64,000 nt of DNA from Streptomyces sp. WMMC500 (GCF_027497195.1 NZ_CP114905.1:186001-250000); one strand, 5' to 3'; counted from the stretch's first letter, positions 31,427 through 40,008 are shown. The notes: generated from the letters alone by a model not told the origin. Numbers and translations: made by a program.

Positions 31427-32277
31427 CCCTTCACCGCCCCGGCGAGCATCCCGCTGACCAGCCGGCGCTGGAGCAGCGCGAAGAACAGCAGGCTGGGGAT
31501 GGTGGCGAGGGTGGCGGCCGCGGCGAGCGGGCCGAGGTCCACGACGCCCTCGGCCCCGAGGAACTGGGTGAGGATGACCGACATCGTCTGATTCTCCGGG
31601 GACTTGAGCAGCACGAGGGCGAAGAAGAACTCGTTCCAGGCGGTGACGAAGGAGAACATCAGCGTCGCCACCAGGCCGGGGGTGAGCAGCGGGAGCACCA
31701 CGCTGAGGATGGTGCGCAGCCGGCCCGCGCCGTCCACGGCGGCGGCCTCCTCCAGGGAGACGGGCACCGCCTTGACGTAGCCCTGGAGCATCCAGAGCGA
31801 GAAGGGCAGGTTCCACACGACGTAGACGAGGATCAGCCCCGGCAGCGAGTCGATCATCCGCGCTTCCTTGAGCAGCATGAACAGCGGGATGATGACGAGC
31901 ACGAACGGGAACATCTGGCTGACCAGGATCCAGCCCGTGGCGGCGGTGGTGACCTTCGAGCGGTGGCGGACCATCGCGTACGCGGCGGGCACGGCGATGG
32001 CGACGGCGATGAGGGCGGCGCTGCCGGCGACGACGAGGCTGTTGGCGGCGGAGCGCAGCAGCGGCTGGGCGTCGAAGGCGGCGCGGAAGTTCTCCAGGGT
32101 GGGGTCCTGGGGGATCCAGGTGGGGTCGATCTTCCCCAGCTCCTGCGGCGACTTGAACGCCGTGGAGATCAGCCACACCAGCGGGAAGGCGAGGAAGACC
32201 AGGTAGACCAGCAGCGCGAGATACTGCCCGGTGCGGCCGGCGGCGCGCTTGGTGCGCAGGCTCGTTGGGCTGCTCAT
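31423..32277 (-). CDS. Carbohydrate ABC transporter permease (MalG/UgpE type)
   Basis: 284 residues with six hydrophobic segments and the inner-membrane EAA loop EEAAAVDGAGRLRTILSVVLP, which contacts the ATPase. It forms the pore with the other permease. It is the middle gene of the importer set; its start shares one base with the stop of the upstream permease (TGATG). No ATPase gene is present, so a shared ATPase such as MsiK is inferred. Confidence 0.92.
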   Translation of the reverse strand: MSSPTSLRTKRAAGRTGQYLALLVYLVFLAFPLVWLISTAFKSPQELGKIDPTWIPQDPTLENFRAAFDAQPLLRSAANSLVVAGSAALIAVAIAVPAAYAMVRHRSKVTTAATGWILVSQMFPFVLVIIPLFMLLKEARMIDSLPGLILVYVVWNLPFSLWMLQGYVKAVPVSLEEAAAVDGAGRLRTILSVVLPLLTPGLVATLMFSFVTAWNEFFFALVLLKSPENQTMSVILTQFLGAEGVVDLGPLAAAATLATIPSLLFFALLQRRLVSGMLAGAVKG

Positions 32278-33233
32278 CAGTTCGCCTCCTCCTTCAGTCG
32301 CTTGCGCAGGAACAGGGTCAGGAACACCGCGATGACCGCGATCATCGCCAGCCCCATGGCGGCGGCGTAGCCGTACTGGCCGTAGGCGAAGGCCTCTTCG
32401 TACGCGAAGAGCATCGGCAGCCGGGTCTCGCCGCCGGGACCGCCCTGGGTGAGGACGAAGACCAGAGAGAACGAGTTGAAGTTCCAGATGAAGTTGAGCG
32501 CGGTGATGGCGATGACCACCGGCTTGATCGCCGGCCAGGTGACGGAGGTGAAGCGGCGCCAGACGCCCGCGCCGTCGAGGGCCGCGGCCTCCTTCAGCTC
32601 GTACGGGACGTTCTGCAGCCCGGCGAGCAGCACGACCGTGGTCTGCGGCATGCCGGCCCAGACGCCCACCGCGATCACGGCGGGCAGGGCGAGGGAGAGG
32701 CTGGTGAGCCAGTCGACGTTCTCGTCGATGAGGTGGAGCCGGCTCAGCGTCTCGTTGAGGATGCCGGCGTCCTGGTGGTAGACCAGCCGCCACATGATGC
32801 CGACGACGACCTCGGGCATCGCCCAGGGCACGAGCGCCAGGGTGCGCGCGAACCAGCGGAAGCGAAGGTTCTGGTTGAGCAGCAGGGCCAGGCCCAGCGC
32901 GAGGACCAACTGCAGGGTGGTCACGCAGACCGCCCAGATGAGCCCGATGCGGAACGAGTCCCAGAAGAGGGTGTCCTGCCGGAGGTCGGCGAGGTTCTCC
33001 AGGCCGATGAACTCGGTGGGCTCGGTGCGGCCGGCCTGCGCGTCGGTGAACGCCAGCGAGGCGCCGTAGAGGAGCGGGCCGACGCTCAGCACGAGTATGG
33101 GTATGAGCGCGGGCAGGAGCAGGAACCAGGTGCCGCCGTCGAGGCCGAGGGCGGCCTTGCGGGCGCGTGGTGTGCGCGGTGGCGGGGTGCCGCGGCCCGC
33201 GGCCTTCTGTGGTGGTGGTGCGGCGACGCTCAT
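32277..33233 (-). CDS. Carbohydrate ABC transporter permease (MalF/UgpA type)
   Basis: 318 residues. A Pro/Arg-rich cytosolic N-terminus of ~35 residues precedes six transmembrane helices and the EAA-loop motif KEAAALDGAGVWRRFTSVTWP. ATG at 33233 overlaps the LacI-family regulator by ATGA, so regulator and transporter are on one transcript. Confidence 0.92.
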   Translation of the reverse strand: MSVAAPPPQKAAGRGTPPPRTPRARKAALGLDGGTWFLLLPALIPILVLSVGPLLYGASLAFTDAQAGRTEPTEFIGLENLADLRQDTLFWDSFRIGLIWAVCVTTLQLVLALGLALLLNQNLRFRWFARTLALVPWAMPEVVVGIMWRLVYHQDAGILNETLSRLHLIDENVDWLTSLSLALPAVIAVGVWAGMPQTTVVLLAGLQNVPYELKEAAALDGAGVWRRFTSVTWPAIKPVVIAITALNFIWNFNSFSLVFVLTQGGPGGETRLPMLFAYEEAFAYGQYGYAAAMGLAMIAVIAVFLTLFLRKRLKEEAN

Positions 33234-34294
33234 GCGGACCTCGCGCCTTCCTGCTCGTCGGAGCCCGCGGGCGCGGCGCCCGGGGAGGTGGAGCCGCGCA
33301 CGACGAGCCGCGGCGCGGCGGTCGTGCGCCGGGCGGGGACGGGCTCGCCGCCGCCCGGCCCGAGCCGTTCCAGGAGCATCCGGGCGGCGCGCCGCCCGCG
33401 TTCGCCGGCGCCGAGGTCGACGCTGGTCAGCGGCGGCCAGGCGGCGACGGCCAGGTCGCTGTCGTCCATGCCGGCGACGGCGGTGTCCTCGGGTATGCGC
33501 CGGCCGCGGGCGTGCAGCGCCTGGACGGCGCCGATGGCGAGTTGGTCGTTGGCGCAGAACACGGCGTCCAGGCCGGGACAGAGGTCCAGCAGCCGGGCGG
33601 TGGCGCGGGCGCCGGCGCCGACGCCGAAGTCCGTGGTGGCGACCAGGCCCGGGTCGTAGGGGATGCCGCAGGCGGCGAGGGCGGCGCGGTAGCCGCGGCC
33701 GCGGTTGCCGCCGGGGACGGTGTCGACGGGGCCGTTGACGAAGGCGATGCGGCGGCGGCCGGTCTCGACGAGGTGGCGTACGGCCAGTTCGGCACCGGTG
33801 ACGGAGTCGGCCTGGACGGCGTCGACGGGCACGCCGTCGGGCAGCGAGCCGATGACGACGACCGGGCCGGGGGCGGCGGTCAGCGCCTCGACGTGCGCGG
33901 GGGTGATCCGGATGGGCACGAGGACGAGACCGTCGCTGGTGCGGTCCGCGAGGCTGCGGACGACGCCGAGTTCGTCGGCGACGTCGGCGTCGGTGGAGTG
34001 CAGCAGCAGGCGGTAGCCGGCGGCCTTCGCGACGGCCTGGATCTCGCGGACCATCGCGACGTAGACGGGGTTGCCGATGTCCGGCACGGCGAAGGTCAAC
34101 TGGCGGGTGTGGCCGTCCTTCAGGGAGCGGGCCACGGCGTTGGGCACGTAGCCGAGTTCGGCGGCGGCGCGCCGGACCCGGTCCTCGGTCTCGGGCCGGG
34201 CGCCCAGCCCGTTGAGGACGCGGGAGACGGAGGCGATGGACACCCCGGCCCGTTCGGCGATCGACACGATCGTGGGTGGCCCCCCGGAGGACAT
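33230..34294 (-). CDS. LacI-family transcriptional regulator
   Basis: 354 residues. The N-terminal helix-turn-helix reads IVSIAERAGVSIASVSRVLNG, and a hinge helix with PNAVARSL follows. A periplasmic-binding-protein-like effector domain completes the protein (about 65-335). It heads the operon, and two LacI-type palindromes lie just upstream, so autoregulation with release by the imported sugar is likely. The effector is probably ribose, a ribosyl compound or a phosphorylated derivative; this is inferred from the neighbouring ribokinase. Confidence 0.92.
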   Translation of the reverse strand: MSSGGPPTIVSIAERAGVSIASVSRVLNGLGARPETEDRVRRAAAELGYVPNAVARSLKDGHTRQLTFAVPDIGNPVYVAMVREIQAVAKAAGYRLLLHSTDADVADELGVVRSLADRTSDGLVLVPIRITPAHVEALTAAPGPVVVIGSLPDGVPVDAVQADSVTGAELAVRHLVETGRRRIAFVNGPVDTVPGGNRGRGYRAALAACGIPYDPGLVATTDFGVGAGARATARLLDLCPGLDAVFCANDQLAIGAVQALHARGRRIPEDTAVAGMDDSDLAVAAWPPLTSVDLGAGERGRRAARMLLERLGPGGGEPVPARRTTAAPRLVVRGSTSPGAAPAGSDEQEGARSA

Positions 34295-34345
34295 CGCACT
34301 CGCCCCTTTGCGTCGCGTACGCGGCCGGCCCCGACGAGGCGCTCC

Positions 34346-34377
34346 TGTAAAGGTTTACAACCGCTGGAAACGTTTAC
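34346..34377. promoter_or_regulatory. Two LacI-type operators
   Basis: TGTAAAGGTTTACA (34346-34359) has 6-base inverted arms. GGAAACGTTTAC (34366-34377) contains the perfect palindrome AAACGTTT and matches the LacI-family consensus type with a central CG. Their centres are 19 bases apart. They sit between the LacI-family gene (start 34294) and the oppositely oriented SelA-like gene, nearer the former. No gene lies in 34295-34625. Confidence 0.7.
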
Positions 34378-34558
34378 GTATGGTCCTCTCGTGTCACCGG
34401 GCCGTCAATGGCCGTACACATGTGATCTGCGTCTCGCCGGGGCGGAACGCGGCAGGCGGCGCGCGGTGCGCCCCGCGGGCGGTGGCGCCGGAGAAGCCCA
34501 AGTCGCGGGCTGACTGGGCAGGATCCGGGTTCCGAATAGCCGCATCGGAAAGAGGGCC

Positions 34559-34587
34559 TTAACGCCGACTCACGATCTTTCTAACGT
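34559..34587 (+). promoter_or_regulatory. Candidate promoter of the exported SelA-like/RidA/amidohydrolase genes
   Basis: TTAACG (34559-34564) and TAACGT (34582-34587) are separated by 17 bases. Transcription would start near 34594, 30 bases before ATG at 34626. The two LacI-type operators are more than 180 bases upstream and therefore probably do not control this promoter directly. Confidence 0.45.
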
Positions 34588-34625
34588 CTACGGCACCACA
34601 ACTTACGAGGTGACAGGGGGCCGGT

Positions 34626-36221
34626 ATGCCTGCTGAGGCACTTTCTCGTCGCACCATGCTCGGAAGAGGCGCGGCGGCCGGGGGAGCACTCGCGCTTGGT
34701 CCGCTGCTGGCGGGTGAAGCGTTCGCGGCCACGTCCGGGGCGCCGTCCGCGGCGGGCCAGGACAAGGGCCGCCCCAGGGACGTCTACGGCCGCATCGGCG
34801 TCCGCCCGCTGATCAACGCGCGGGGAACGTACACCGTGCTCAGCGGCTCGCTGATGCTGCCCGAGGTACGCGACGCGATCGACGCGGCGGCGCGGCAGTA
34901 CGTGCAGCTCGACGAGCTGGCCGACGCCGTCGGCCGCCGCCTCGGCGAGCTCACCCAGACGGAGTTCGGGCTGGTCAGCGCCGGGTGTTCGGCGGGTCTC
35001 ACGCACGCCGCGGCGGCGTGTACCGCCGGCGGCAACCCGGACCTGCACGTCAACATCCCGGACCTGACCGGGTTCCAGAAGACCGAGGCGATCATCCCGC
35101 GGCACTCGCGGAACGTCTACGAGGCCGCGATCAGCGCGGTGGGCCTCAAGGTCGTCCAGGTCGAGACGAAGGAGGAACTGCAGGCCGCCATCGGCCCGCA
35201 GACCGCTCTGGTCTACATCATGGCCGGACCGCGCGTGGACGACAGCGAGCTGGACACCGAGACGATCGCGTCCGTGACCAAGCCCGCCGGGGTCCCGCTG
35301 CTGGTCGACGCCGCCGCGGAGATCCTCACCATCCCCAACGTGCACATCGAGCGCGGCGCCGACCTCGTCGGCTACAGCGGCGGCAAGTGCATGCGGGGCC
35401 CGCAGTCGGCCGGTCTGATCCTGGGCCGCGAGGACCTCGTACGGGCCGCGTGGGTGCACAGCGCCCCGCACCACGGCTACGCGCGCGGCTTCAAGGTCGG
35501 CAAGGAAGAGGCCATGGGCATGCTCGCGGCCGTCGAGATGTGGGTCCGCCGCGACCACGACGCCGAGTACGCCGAGTGGACGAGCTGGCTCAAGCAGATA
35601 TCCCGCCGCGTCTCGTCGGTGAGCGGGGTGACCACGGAGATCACCCAGCCCGAGGGGCTGTCGAACCGGACCCCCTCGCTGCGCATCCTGTGGAGCGCCA
35701 AGCGCAAGGAGGTCACCGGCTCCACCATCATGAACGCGATGTGGAACGGCGAGCCGCGCATCGCGCTCAACGCCACCGGCGGCTCCGACCCGGACCAGAC
35801 CGGGGTGTCCATCACGCCGTACATGATGGAGCCCAGCGACTGGCGGACCATCTCCGACGAACTCGTCCGGATGCTGCGCGACCCGCCGCCCGCGCCGGAG
35901 TCGCCCAAGCCGCCGACCGTGGACGTGGCCGGCACCTGGTCGGTGGAGATCACGTACGCCGCGGGCACGTCGAGCGCGCACAAGCTCGAACTGGCCCAGG
36001 ACGGCGCGAAGGTCACCGGCACACACGCCGGCGAGTTCGTCAGCCGCCCGGCCTCCGGCAGCGTCAGCGGCAAGCAGGTCACGGTGCGCAGCAGCTACGG
36101 CGAGGAGCACGGCGACTCGCTGAGCTACACCTTCACCGGCACCGTGGACGGCGACGAGATCAGCGGCGAACTCGACATGGGCGAGTACCTGAAGGGCTCC
36201 TGGACCGCGACCCGGTCCTGA
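34626..36221 (+). CDS. Tat-exported SelA/DgaE-like PLP-dependent enzyme with C-terminal beta domain
   Basis: 531 residues. The N-terminus has the twin-arginine motif SRRTML and a hydrophobic stretch ending AFA-AT, a Tat signal. Residues ~50-430 are a SelA-like aminotransferase-fold enzyme: GVRPLINARGTYTVLSGSL, PLLVDAAAEI, and the PLP-lysine segment YSGGKCMRGPQSAGLILG. Residues ~435-531 form an extra beta-rich domain (AGTWSVEITY to GSWTATRS). Relatives such as DgaE are cytosolic ammonia-lyases acting on amino-sugar acids. Export of a PLP enzyme is unusual; Tat would carry it folded with its cofactor. An AGGGGG ribosome-binding site lies 5 bases before ATG. Confidence 0.85.
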   Translation: MPAEALSRRTMLGRGAAAGGALALGPLLAGEAFAATSGAPSAAGQDKGRPRDVYGRIGVRPLINARGTYTVLSGSLMLPEVRDAIDAAARQYVQLDELADAVGRRLGELTQTEFGLVSAGCSAGLTHAAAACTAGGNPDLHVNIPDLTGFQKTEAIIPRHSRNVYEAAISAVGLKVVQVETKEELQAAIGPQTALVYIMAGPRVDDSELDTETIASVTKPAGVPLLVDAAAEILTIPNVHIERGADLVGYSGGKCMRGPQSAGLILGREDLVRAAWVHSAPHHGYARGFKVGKEEAMGMLAAVEMWVRRDHDAEYAEWTSWLKQISRRVSSVSGVTTEITQPEGLSNRTPSLRILWSAKRKEVTGSTIMNAMWNGEPRIALNATGGSDPDQTGVSITPYMMEPSDWRTISDELVRMLRDPPPAPESPKPPTVDVAGTWSVEITYAAGTSSAHKLELAQDGAKVTGTHAGEFVSRPASGSVSGKQVTVRSSYGEEHGDSLSYTFTGTVDGDEISGELDMGEYLKGSWTATRS

Positions 36222-36314
36222 CGGCCGGCGCGTGCCGGCCGGTCAGCCGCGGCCGGCGCGCGCGGCCCCGTACCCCCACGTGTCATGCACCGAACATCCA
36301 CAAGGAGTAAACGC

Positions 36315-36824
36315 ATGTCCTCCAACCGCAGGGACTTCATCCGCAAGGCGGCCCCGGTGGCCGCGGTGGCCGCCGTGCCGGTGGTCGCCGGCGGCCAGGC
36401 GATGGCCGCCGACGGCGACCAGGCCGAGGGCAGGGGCAGGGGCCACGGTCACGGCCGGCCGCGCAAGGAGGTCCACTACCCCGACGGCAGCGAGCCGCCG
36501 GAGAACCCGCTGTTCAGCCCGATCGTCACCTACGGCAACATGGTCTTCATCTCGGGCATCGGCGCGCACTTCGAGGGCGACATCCGCTCGCACACCGACC
36601 ACGTGCTCAACGAGATCGAGCGCTACCTGGAGTCGGTCGGCTCGTCCATGGAGAAGGTCCTCAAGGTCAACGTGTACCTCAACACCCTGGACGACTACAC
36701 CGGGATGAACGAGGTCTTCCTCGGCCGCTGGGGCAAGGAGCCGGGCGTCCGCACGACCATTGCCGCCGCCGCCGGCATCCCCGGCGACTCCCTGGTCGAG
36801 ATCGACTGCATCGCCGTCATCTGA
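36315..36824 (+). CDS. Tat-exported RidA-like protein
   Basis: 169 residues from ATG at 36315, behind AAGGAG. The N-terminus NRRDFIRKAAPVAAVAAVPV ending at AMA is a twin-arginine signal. A His/Arg/Gly-rich linker (about 38-52) precedes a RidA/YjgF domain with YGNMVFISGIG, KVNVYL and the conserved Arg in GVRTTIAAAAGIP (near residue 146). RidA hydrolyses the reactive enamine/imine products of PLP-dependent lyases, so it fits directly behind the SelA-like enzyme. RidA proteins are usually cytosolic, which makes the export signal notable. Confidence 0.88.
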   Translation: MSSNRRDFIRKAAPVAAVAAVPVVAGGQAMAADGDQAEGRGRGHGHGRPRKEVHYPDGSEPPENPLFSPIVTYGNMVFISGIGAHFEGDIRSHTDHVLNEIERYLESVGSSMEKVLKVNVYLNTLDDYTGMNEVFLGRWGKEPGVRTTIAAAAGIPGDSLVEIDCIAVI

Positions 36825-36882
36825 CGGCCCCGTATCGCACGCGCCACCACCACCCGACACAGAGATGGGGAATCGAGCCGGC

Positions 36883-38214
36883 ATGCACGTGAGATCGCGA
36901 GTTTCCTGGACGGTACTTCCCGCGGCGCTGACCCTCGTACTGGGCGCCTCCACCGTGGGCGCCACGGCGCCCGCGGACGCCCCGGCCGAGGGGAAGGACG
37001 ACAAGGGTGCCGCGTACGACCTGGTCATCCGGCGGGGCCACGTCATCGACCCGAAGAACGACATCGACGGCGTCCGCGACGTCGCCGTCAAGGACGGCAA
37101 GATCGCCAAGGTGGCGCGGCACATCGACGCCTCGGGGGCGGAGAAGACCGTCGACGCCCGCGGCCAGTACGTCACCCCCGGCCTTGTCGACATGCACGCG
37201 CACATGTTCCCGGGGCCGAAGCAGGACTACGCCAACGGCTGGAACGGCGTGGCGCCCGACGGCTTCACGCTCCGCTCCGGCGTGACCACGGCCGTGGACA
37301 CCGGCTCGTCCGGCGCGAGCAACTTCGCGCAGTTCAAGGAAGAGGTCATCGACAAGTCCAAGACCCGGGTCCTGGCGTTCCTGAACATCGTCGGCAAGGG
37401 CATGGCCGGCCACCCGTACGAGCAGGACCTGGAGGACATGAAGGCCGACGTCGCGGCCAAGGTGGCGAAGGAGTACCCGGAGACCATCGTCGGCATCAAG
37501 ACGGCGCACTACAACGGCCCCGAGTGGGACCCGGTCGAGCGCTCCGTCGAGGCCGGTGAGGAAGCCGGCATCCCGGCCATGATCGACTTCGGCGCCGACA
37601 GCGAGGCGCGCCCGCTCTCGCAGTTGCTCACCGAGAAGCTGCGCCCGGGCGACATCTACTCGCACATGTACTCGGGCCTCCGCGGTGAGCTGGGCGAGGA
37701 CGGCAAGCTCAACCCGGCCATGCAGAAGGGCCGCGACCGCGGGATCGTGTTCGAGGTCGGCCACGGCGGCGGCAGCTTCTCCTGGGACGTGGCGGTGCCG
37801 GGGATGAAGGAGGGCTTCACGCCCGACGTCATCTCCACGGACCTGCACATCTCCAGCATGAACAGCGGCATGAAGGACCTGTCCAACGTCATGTCGAAGT
37901 TCCTGACGCTCGGCATGCCGCTGGAGGACGTCGTCGAGGCGTCCACCTGGAAGCCGGCGCAGACCATCCAGCACCCCGAGCTGGGCCATCTGTCGGTCGG
38001 TGCGCCCGCGGACATCGCGGTGTTCACCCTGGAGCGCGGCGACTTCGGCTTCGTCGACAGCTTCGGCTGGCGGATCGACGGCAACAAGAAGCTGGTCGCC
38101 GAGACGACCGTGCGCGCCGGCGAGGTCGTCTGGGACCTCAACGGCCAGGCGGCGCCGGAGTGGTACCCGGGGGCGAACCCGCCGGAGAACGCCGCCGGGG
38201 ACCACGAGCACTGA
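36883..38214 (+). CDS. Secreted amidohydrolase (amidohydrolase/deacetylase metallohydrolase family)
   Basis: 443 residues. A Sec-type signal (hydrophobic core VLPAALTLVLGASTVGA) is followed by an amidohydrolase barrel. Metal ligands are visible in PGLVDMHAHMFPG (HxH), GIKTAHYNG (a Lys suited to carbamylation), YSHMYSGL, VGHGGG and STDLH. The family resembles the EF_0837/AHA_3915 deacetylase-type amidohydrolases, whose genes often neighbour SelA-like enzymes. It would remove an acyl group to free an amino group for the PLP enzyme. An alternative ATG at 36865 adds 6 residues. Confidence 0.85.
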   Translation: MHVRSRVSWTVLPAALTLVLGASTVGATAPADAPAEGKDDKGAAYDLVIRRGHVIDPKNDIDGVRDVAVKDGKIAKVARHIDASGAEKTVDARGQYVTPGLVDMHAHMFPGPKQDYANGWNGVAPDGFTLRSGVTTAVDTGSSGASNFAQFKEEVIDKSKTRVLAFLNIVGKGMAGHPYEQDLEDMKADVAAKVAKEYPETIVGIKTAHYNGPEWDPVERSVEAGEEAGIPAMIDFGADSEARPLSQLLTEKLRPGDIYSHMYSGLRGELGEDGKLNPAMQKGRDRGIVFEVGHGGGSFSWDVAVPGMKEGFTPDVISTDLHISSMNSGMKDLSNVMSKFLTLGMPLEDVVEASTWKPAQTIQHPELGHLSVGAPADIAVFTLERGDFGFVDSFGWRIDGNKKLVAETTVRAGEVVWDLNGQAAPEWYPGANPPENAAGDHEH

Positions 38215-38239
38215 CGCAGGAGAACCACCCTCCCTCCCC

Positions 38240-38288
38240 GCCCCGGAGGGTGGTCCCGGCCGGGCCGGCCGGGACCACCCTCCGGGGC
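38240..38288. terminator. Very strong bidirectional terminator
   Basis: A perfect 22-base inverted repeat (38240-38261 with 38267-38288, 5-base loop) lies between the convergent amidohydrolase and protease genes. The preceding CCACCCTCC (38225-38233) repeats part of the right arm. The remainder of 38215-38519 holds no gene. Confidence 0.8.
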
Positions 38289-38519
38289 TCAGCGCCGCCC
38301 GCCCGGCGTCGTGTCCCGAAGACGCCTGCGGCCCGGCCGGGCCGCAGGGGCCGGGCAGGGCACGCGGGTGCACACCGTCCGGAGACCGGCTGCCGGGACG
38401 CGGCACGGCCGGAGGGCACACCCCCAGGGTCCCTCCGGCCGCATGCCGCCGCGGCGTCTTCGTCCCCTTGTCTCGGCCGGTCCGCGCGCGGCGCCGCGGT
38501 GGTGCCGTCCTGCCCTCTG

Positions 38520-39869
38520 TCAGACGGCCTGCCACAGCGCCGGCACGTTCGGCGGCTCCCATCCCGGCACGGCCTGGTGGCCCTGGAGGCACCGGTAGGT
38601 GGTGCTCCCGTACGTGACGGTGTCACCGGCCTGGTAGACGGTGCCCGCGGACCAGGTGCCGCCGGGCGGGTCGGTGGGCGGGTCGGTCGGCCCGCCGTCG
38701 GTGGTGGTCAGGGTCAGCCCGTAGGCCTGCAGGGCGGCGTTGACGGGCTGGAAGTACGTGGTGCCGCCGCTGCTGCAGTTGCCGGAGCCGCCGGAGGTCA
38801 TGCCCTGGGCCTGGCTGCCGGAGATGAACGAGCCGCCGGAGTCGCCGGGTTCGGCGCAGACGTTGGTCCTGGTCACCGGGCTGACCGTGCCCTGCGGGTA
38901 GGTGACGCTGGTGTTGCGCTGCTGGATCGTGCCGCAGTGCCAGCCGGTGGTGGAGCCGGAGCGGCACACCGAGGCGCGTTCGACGGCTTCGGTGGAGCCC
39001 TGCACCTGCTTGGTGCCGGTGCCGTAGCCGTTGACCGTCGGGGTGGGCGTCCACTGGCTGTTGACGCCGACCCAGGCGTAGTCGCGGCCGGGGAAGGTCG
39101 AGCCCTGGAAGCTGCCCTGGGCCTGCCGGTTGACGCCGGTGGTGGTGGCGCCCGTGCGGCCGCAGTGGCCGGCGGTGACGAAGCCGTTCTGGCCGCCGCC
39201 GCGGGTCACCGAGAAGCCGACGGAACAGCGGCTGCCGGAGCCGATGTAGTAGGCGTCGCCGCCCACGATGTCCGCGTAGGTACGGGGCTTCTCGTCGGAC
39301 CGCTGGATCTTCAGCAGGTTCGCCTCCACCCCGGCCGCGGCCGCGAAGCGCTCGGCGGCGGCGGGCCTGGAGGTGTGCAGCACCACGCGGTTGGCGACGG
39401 TGTCCATGTACCAGACGGGCACGTGTGCGGGCGCGGAGCGTTCGGCGATCCGGTCCAGGCCGGCCTTGGCCGCGTCCAGTTGGGCGAGGCTGTGGTCGAC
39501 GACCTTCGCCCGGGCTCCAGCGTCGGTGATCTTCCGCGCTTCGGTGGCGTCGGTCGTCGCCACCACGACGTCGGCGGAGGTCTTGCCCGACACCCACGCT
39601 CCCCCGTAACTGCTGCCCAGCGACAGCCGCAGCGAGCCGGCGACGGCGCCGGCCTCGCTCTCGTTGGCGAGCCGCTTCTCGGCCTGACCCGCGGTGAGGC
39701 CGAGGTCGCGCTGCATCGCCTTGAGCAGGCCCGGGGAGTACTGCCCCGAGGCCGAGTCGGGCGTGCCAGCGGAGTCGGACCCGAAGGCCGATCCCTGGAG
39801 CCCGGCCAGGACGAGCGCGCCGATGGCGACGGTGGCGCCGGCTGCGCCCATGACCCGTTTGTGGAGCAT
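38520..39869 (-). CDS. Streptogrisin C-like serine protease with carbohydrate-binding module
   Basis: 449 residues, close to the 457 of streptogrisin C. It has a signal peptide (to about residue 30), an alpha-lytic-protease type propeptide (about 40-200), and an S1E protease with His in FVTAGHCG, Asp in GRDYAWVG and Ser in AEPGDSGGS. A Thr/Asp/Pro linker (TDPPTDPPGG) leads to a ~45-residue C-terminal CBM5/12-like domain (VYQAGDTVTYGSTTYRCLQG). It is secreted and self-activating, and the module would target it to chitin or other polymers. ATG follows AAGGAG at a good distance. Confidence 0.93.
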   Translation of the reverse strand: MLHKRVMGAAGATVAIGALVLAGLQGSAFGSDSAGTPDSASGQYSPGLLKAMQRDLGLTAGQAEKRLANESEAGAVAGSLRLSLGSSYGGAWVSGKTSADVVVATTDATEARKITDAGARAKVVDHSLAQLDAAKAGLDRIAERSAPAHVPVWYMDTVANRVVLHTSRPAAAERFAAAAGVEANLLKIQRSDEKPRTYADIVGGDAYYIGSGSRCSVGFSVTRGGGQNGFVTAGHCGRTGATTTGVNRQAQGSFQGSTFPGRDYAWVGVNSQWTPTPTVNGYGTGTKQVQGSTEAVERASVCRSGSTTGWHCGTIQQRNTSVTYPQGTVSPVTRTNVCAEPGDSGGSFISGSQAQGMTSGGSGNCSSGGTTYFQPVNAALQAYGLTLTTTDGGPTDPPTDPPGGTWSAGTVYQAGDTVTYGSTTYRCLQGHQAVPGWEPPNVPALWQAV

Positions 39870-39881
39870 GGAAGTCTCCTT

Positions 39882-39904
39882 GGTTTCGTGATTACCGCGA
39901 AACC
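39882..39904. promoter_or_regulatory. Inverted repeat just upstream of the streptogrisin-like gene
   Basis: GGTTTCG (39882-39888) and CGAAACC (39898-39904) form an inverted repeat with a 9-base spacer, 12 bases before the start codon at 39869 and just beyond its ribosome-binding site. It may be an operator or a leader hairpin controlling protease expression. Confidence 0.4.
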
Positions 39905-39964
39905 GTAGCCATGGGCACGTCAGGTCGGCAGATACCAGTCCGCCCTTGCCATCGCGTTATGGAA

Positions 39965-39999
39965 CCCGCGCCGGCGGGCGCGACCTGCGCCGGCGCGGG
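39965..39999 (-). terminator. Terminator after the LysR-family gene
   Basis: A perfect 12-base inverted repeat, CCCGCGCCGGCG (39965-39976) and its complement (39988-39999), with an 11-base loop, starts 10 bases after the stop codon of the LysR gene. It is followed on the minus strand by TTCCATAACG. Confidence 0.65.
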
Positions 40000-40008
40000 C
40001 GGGCGCCG

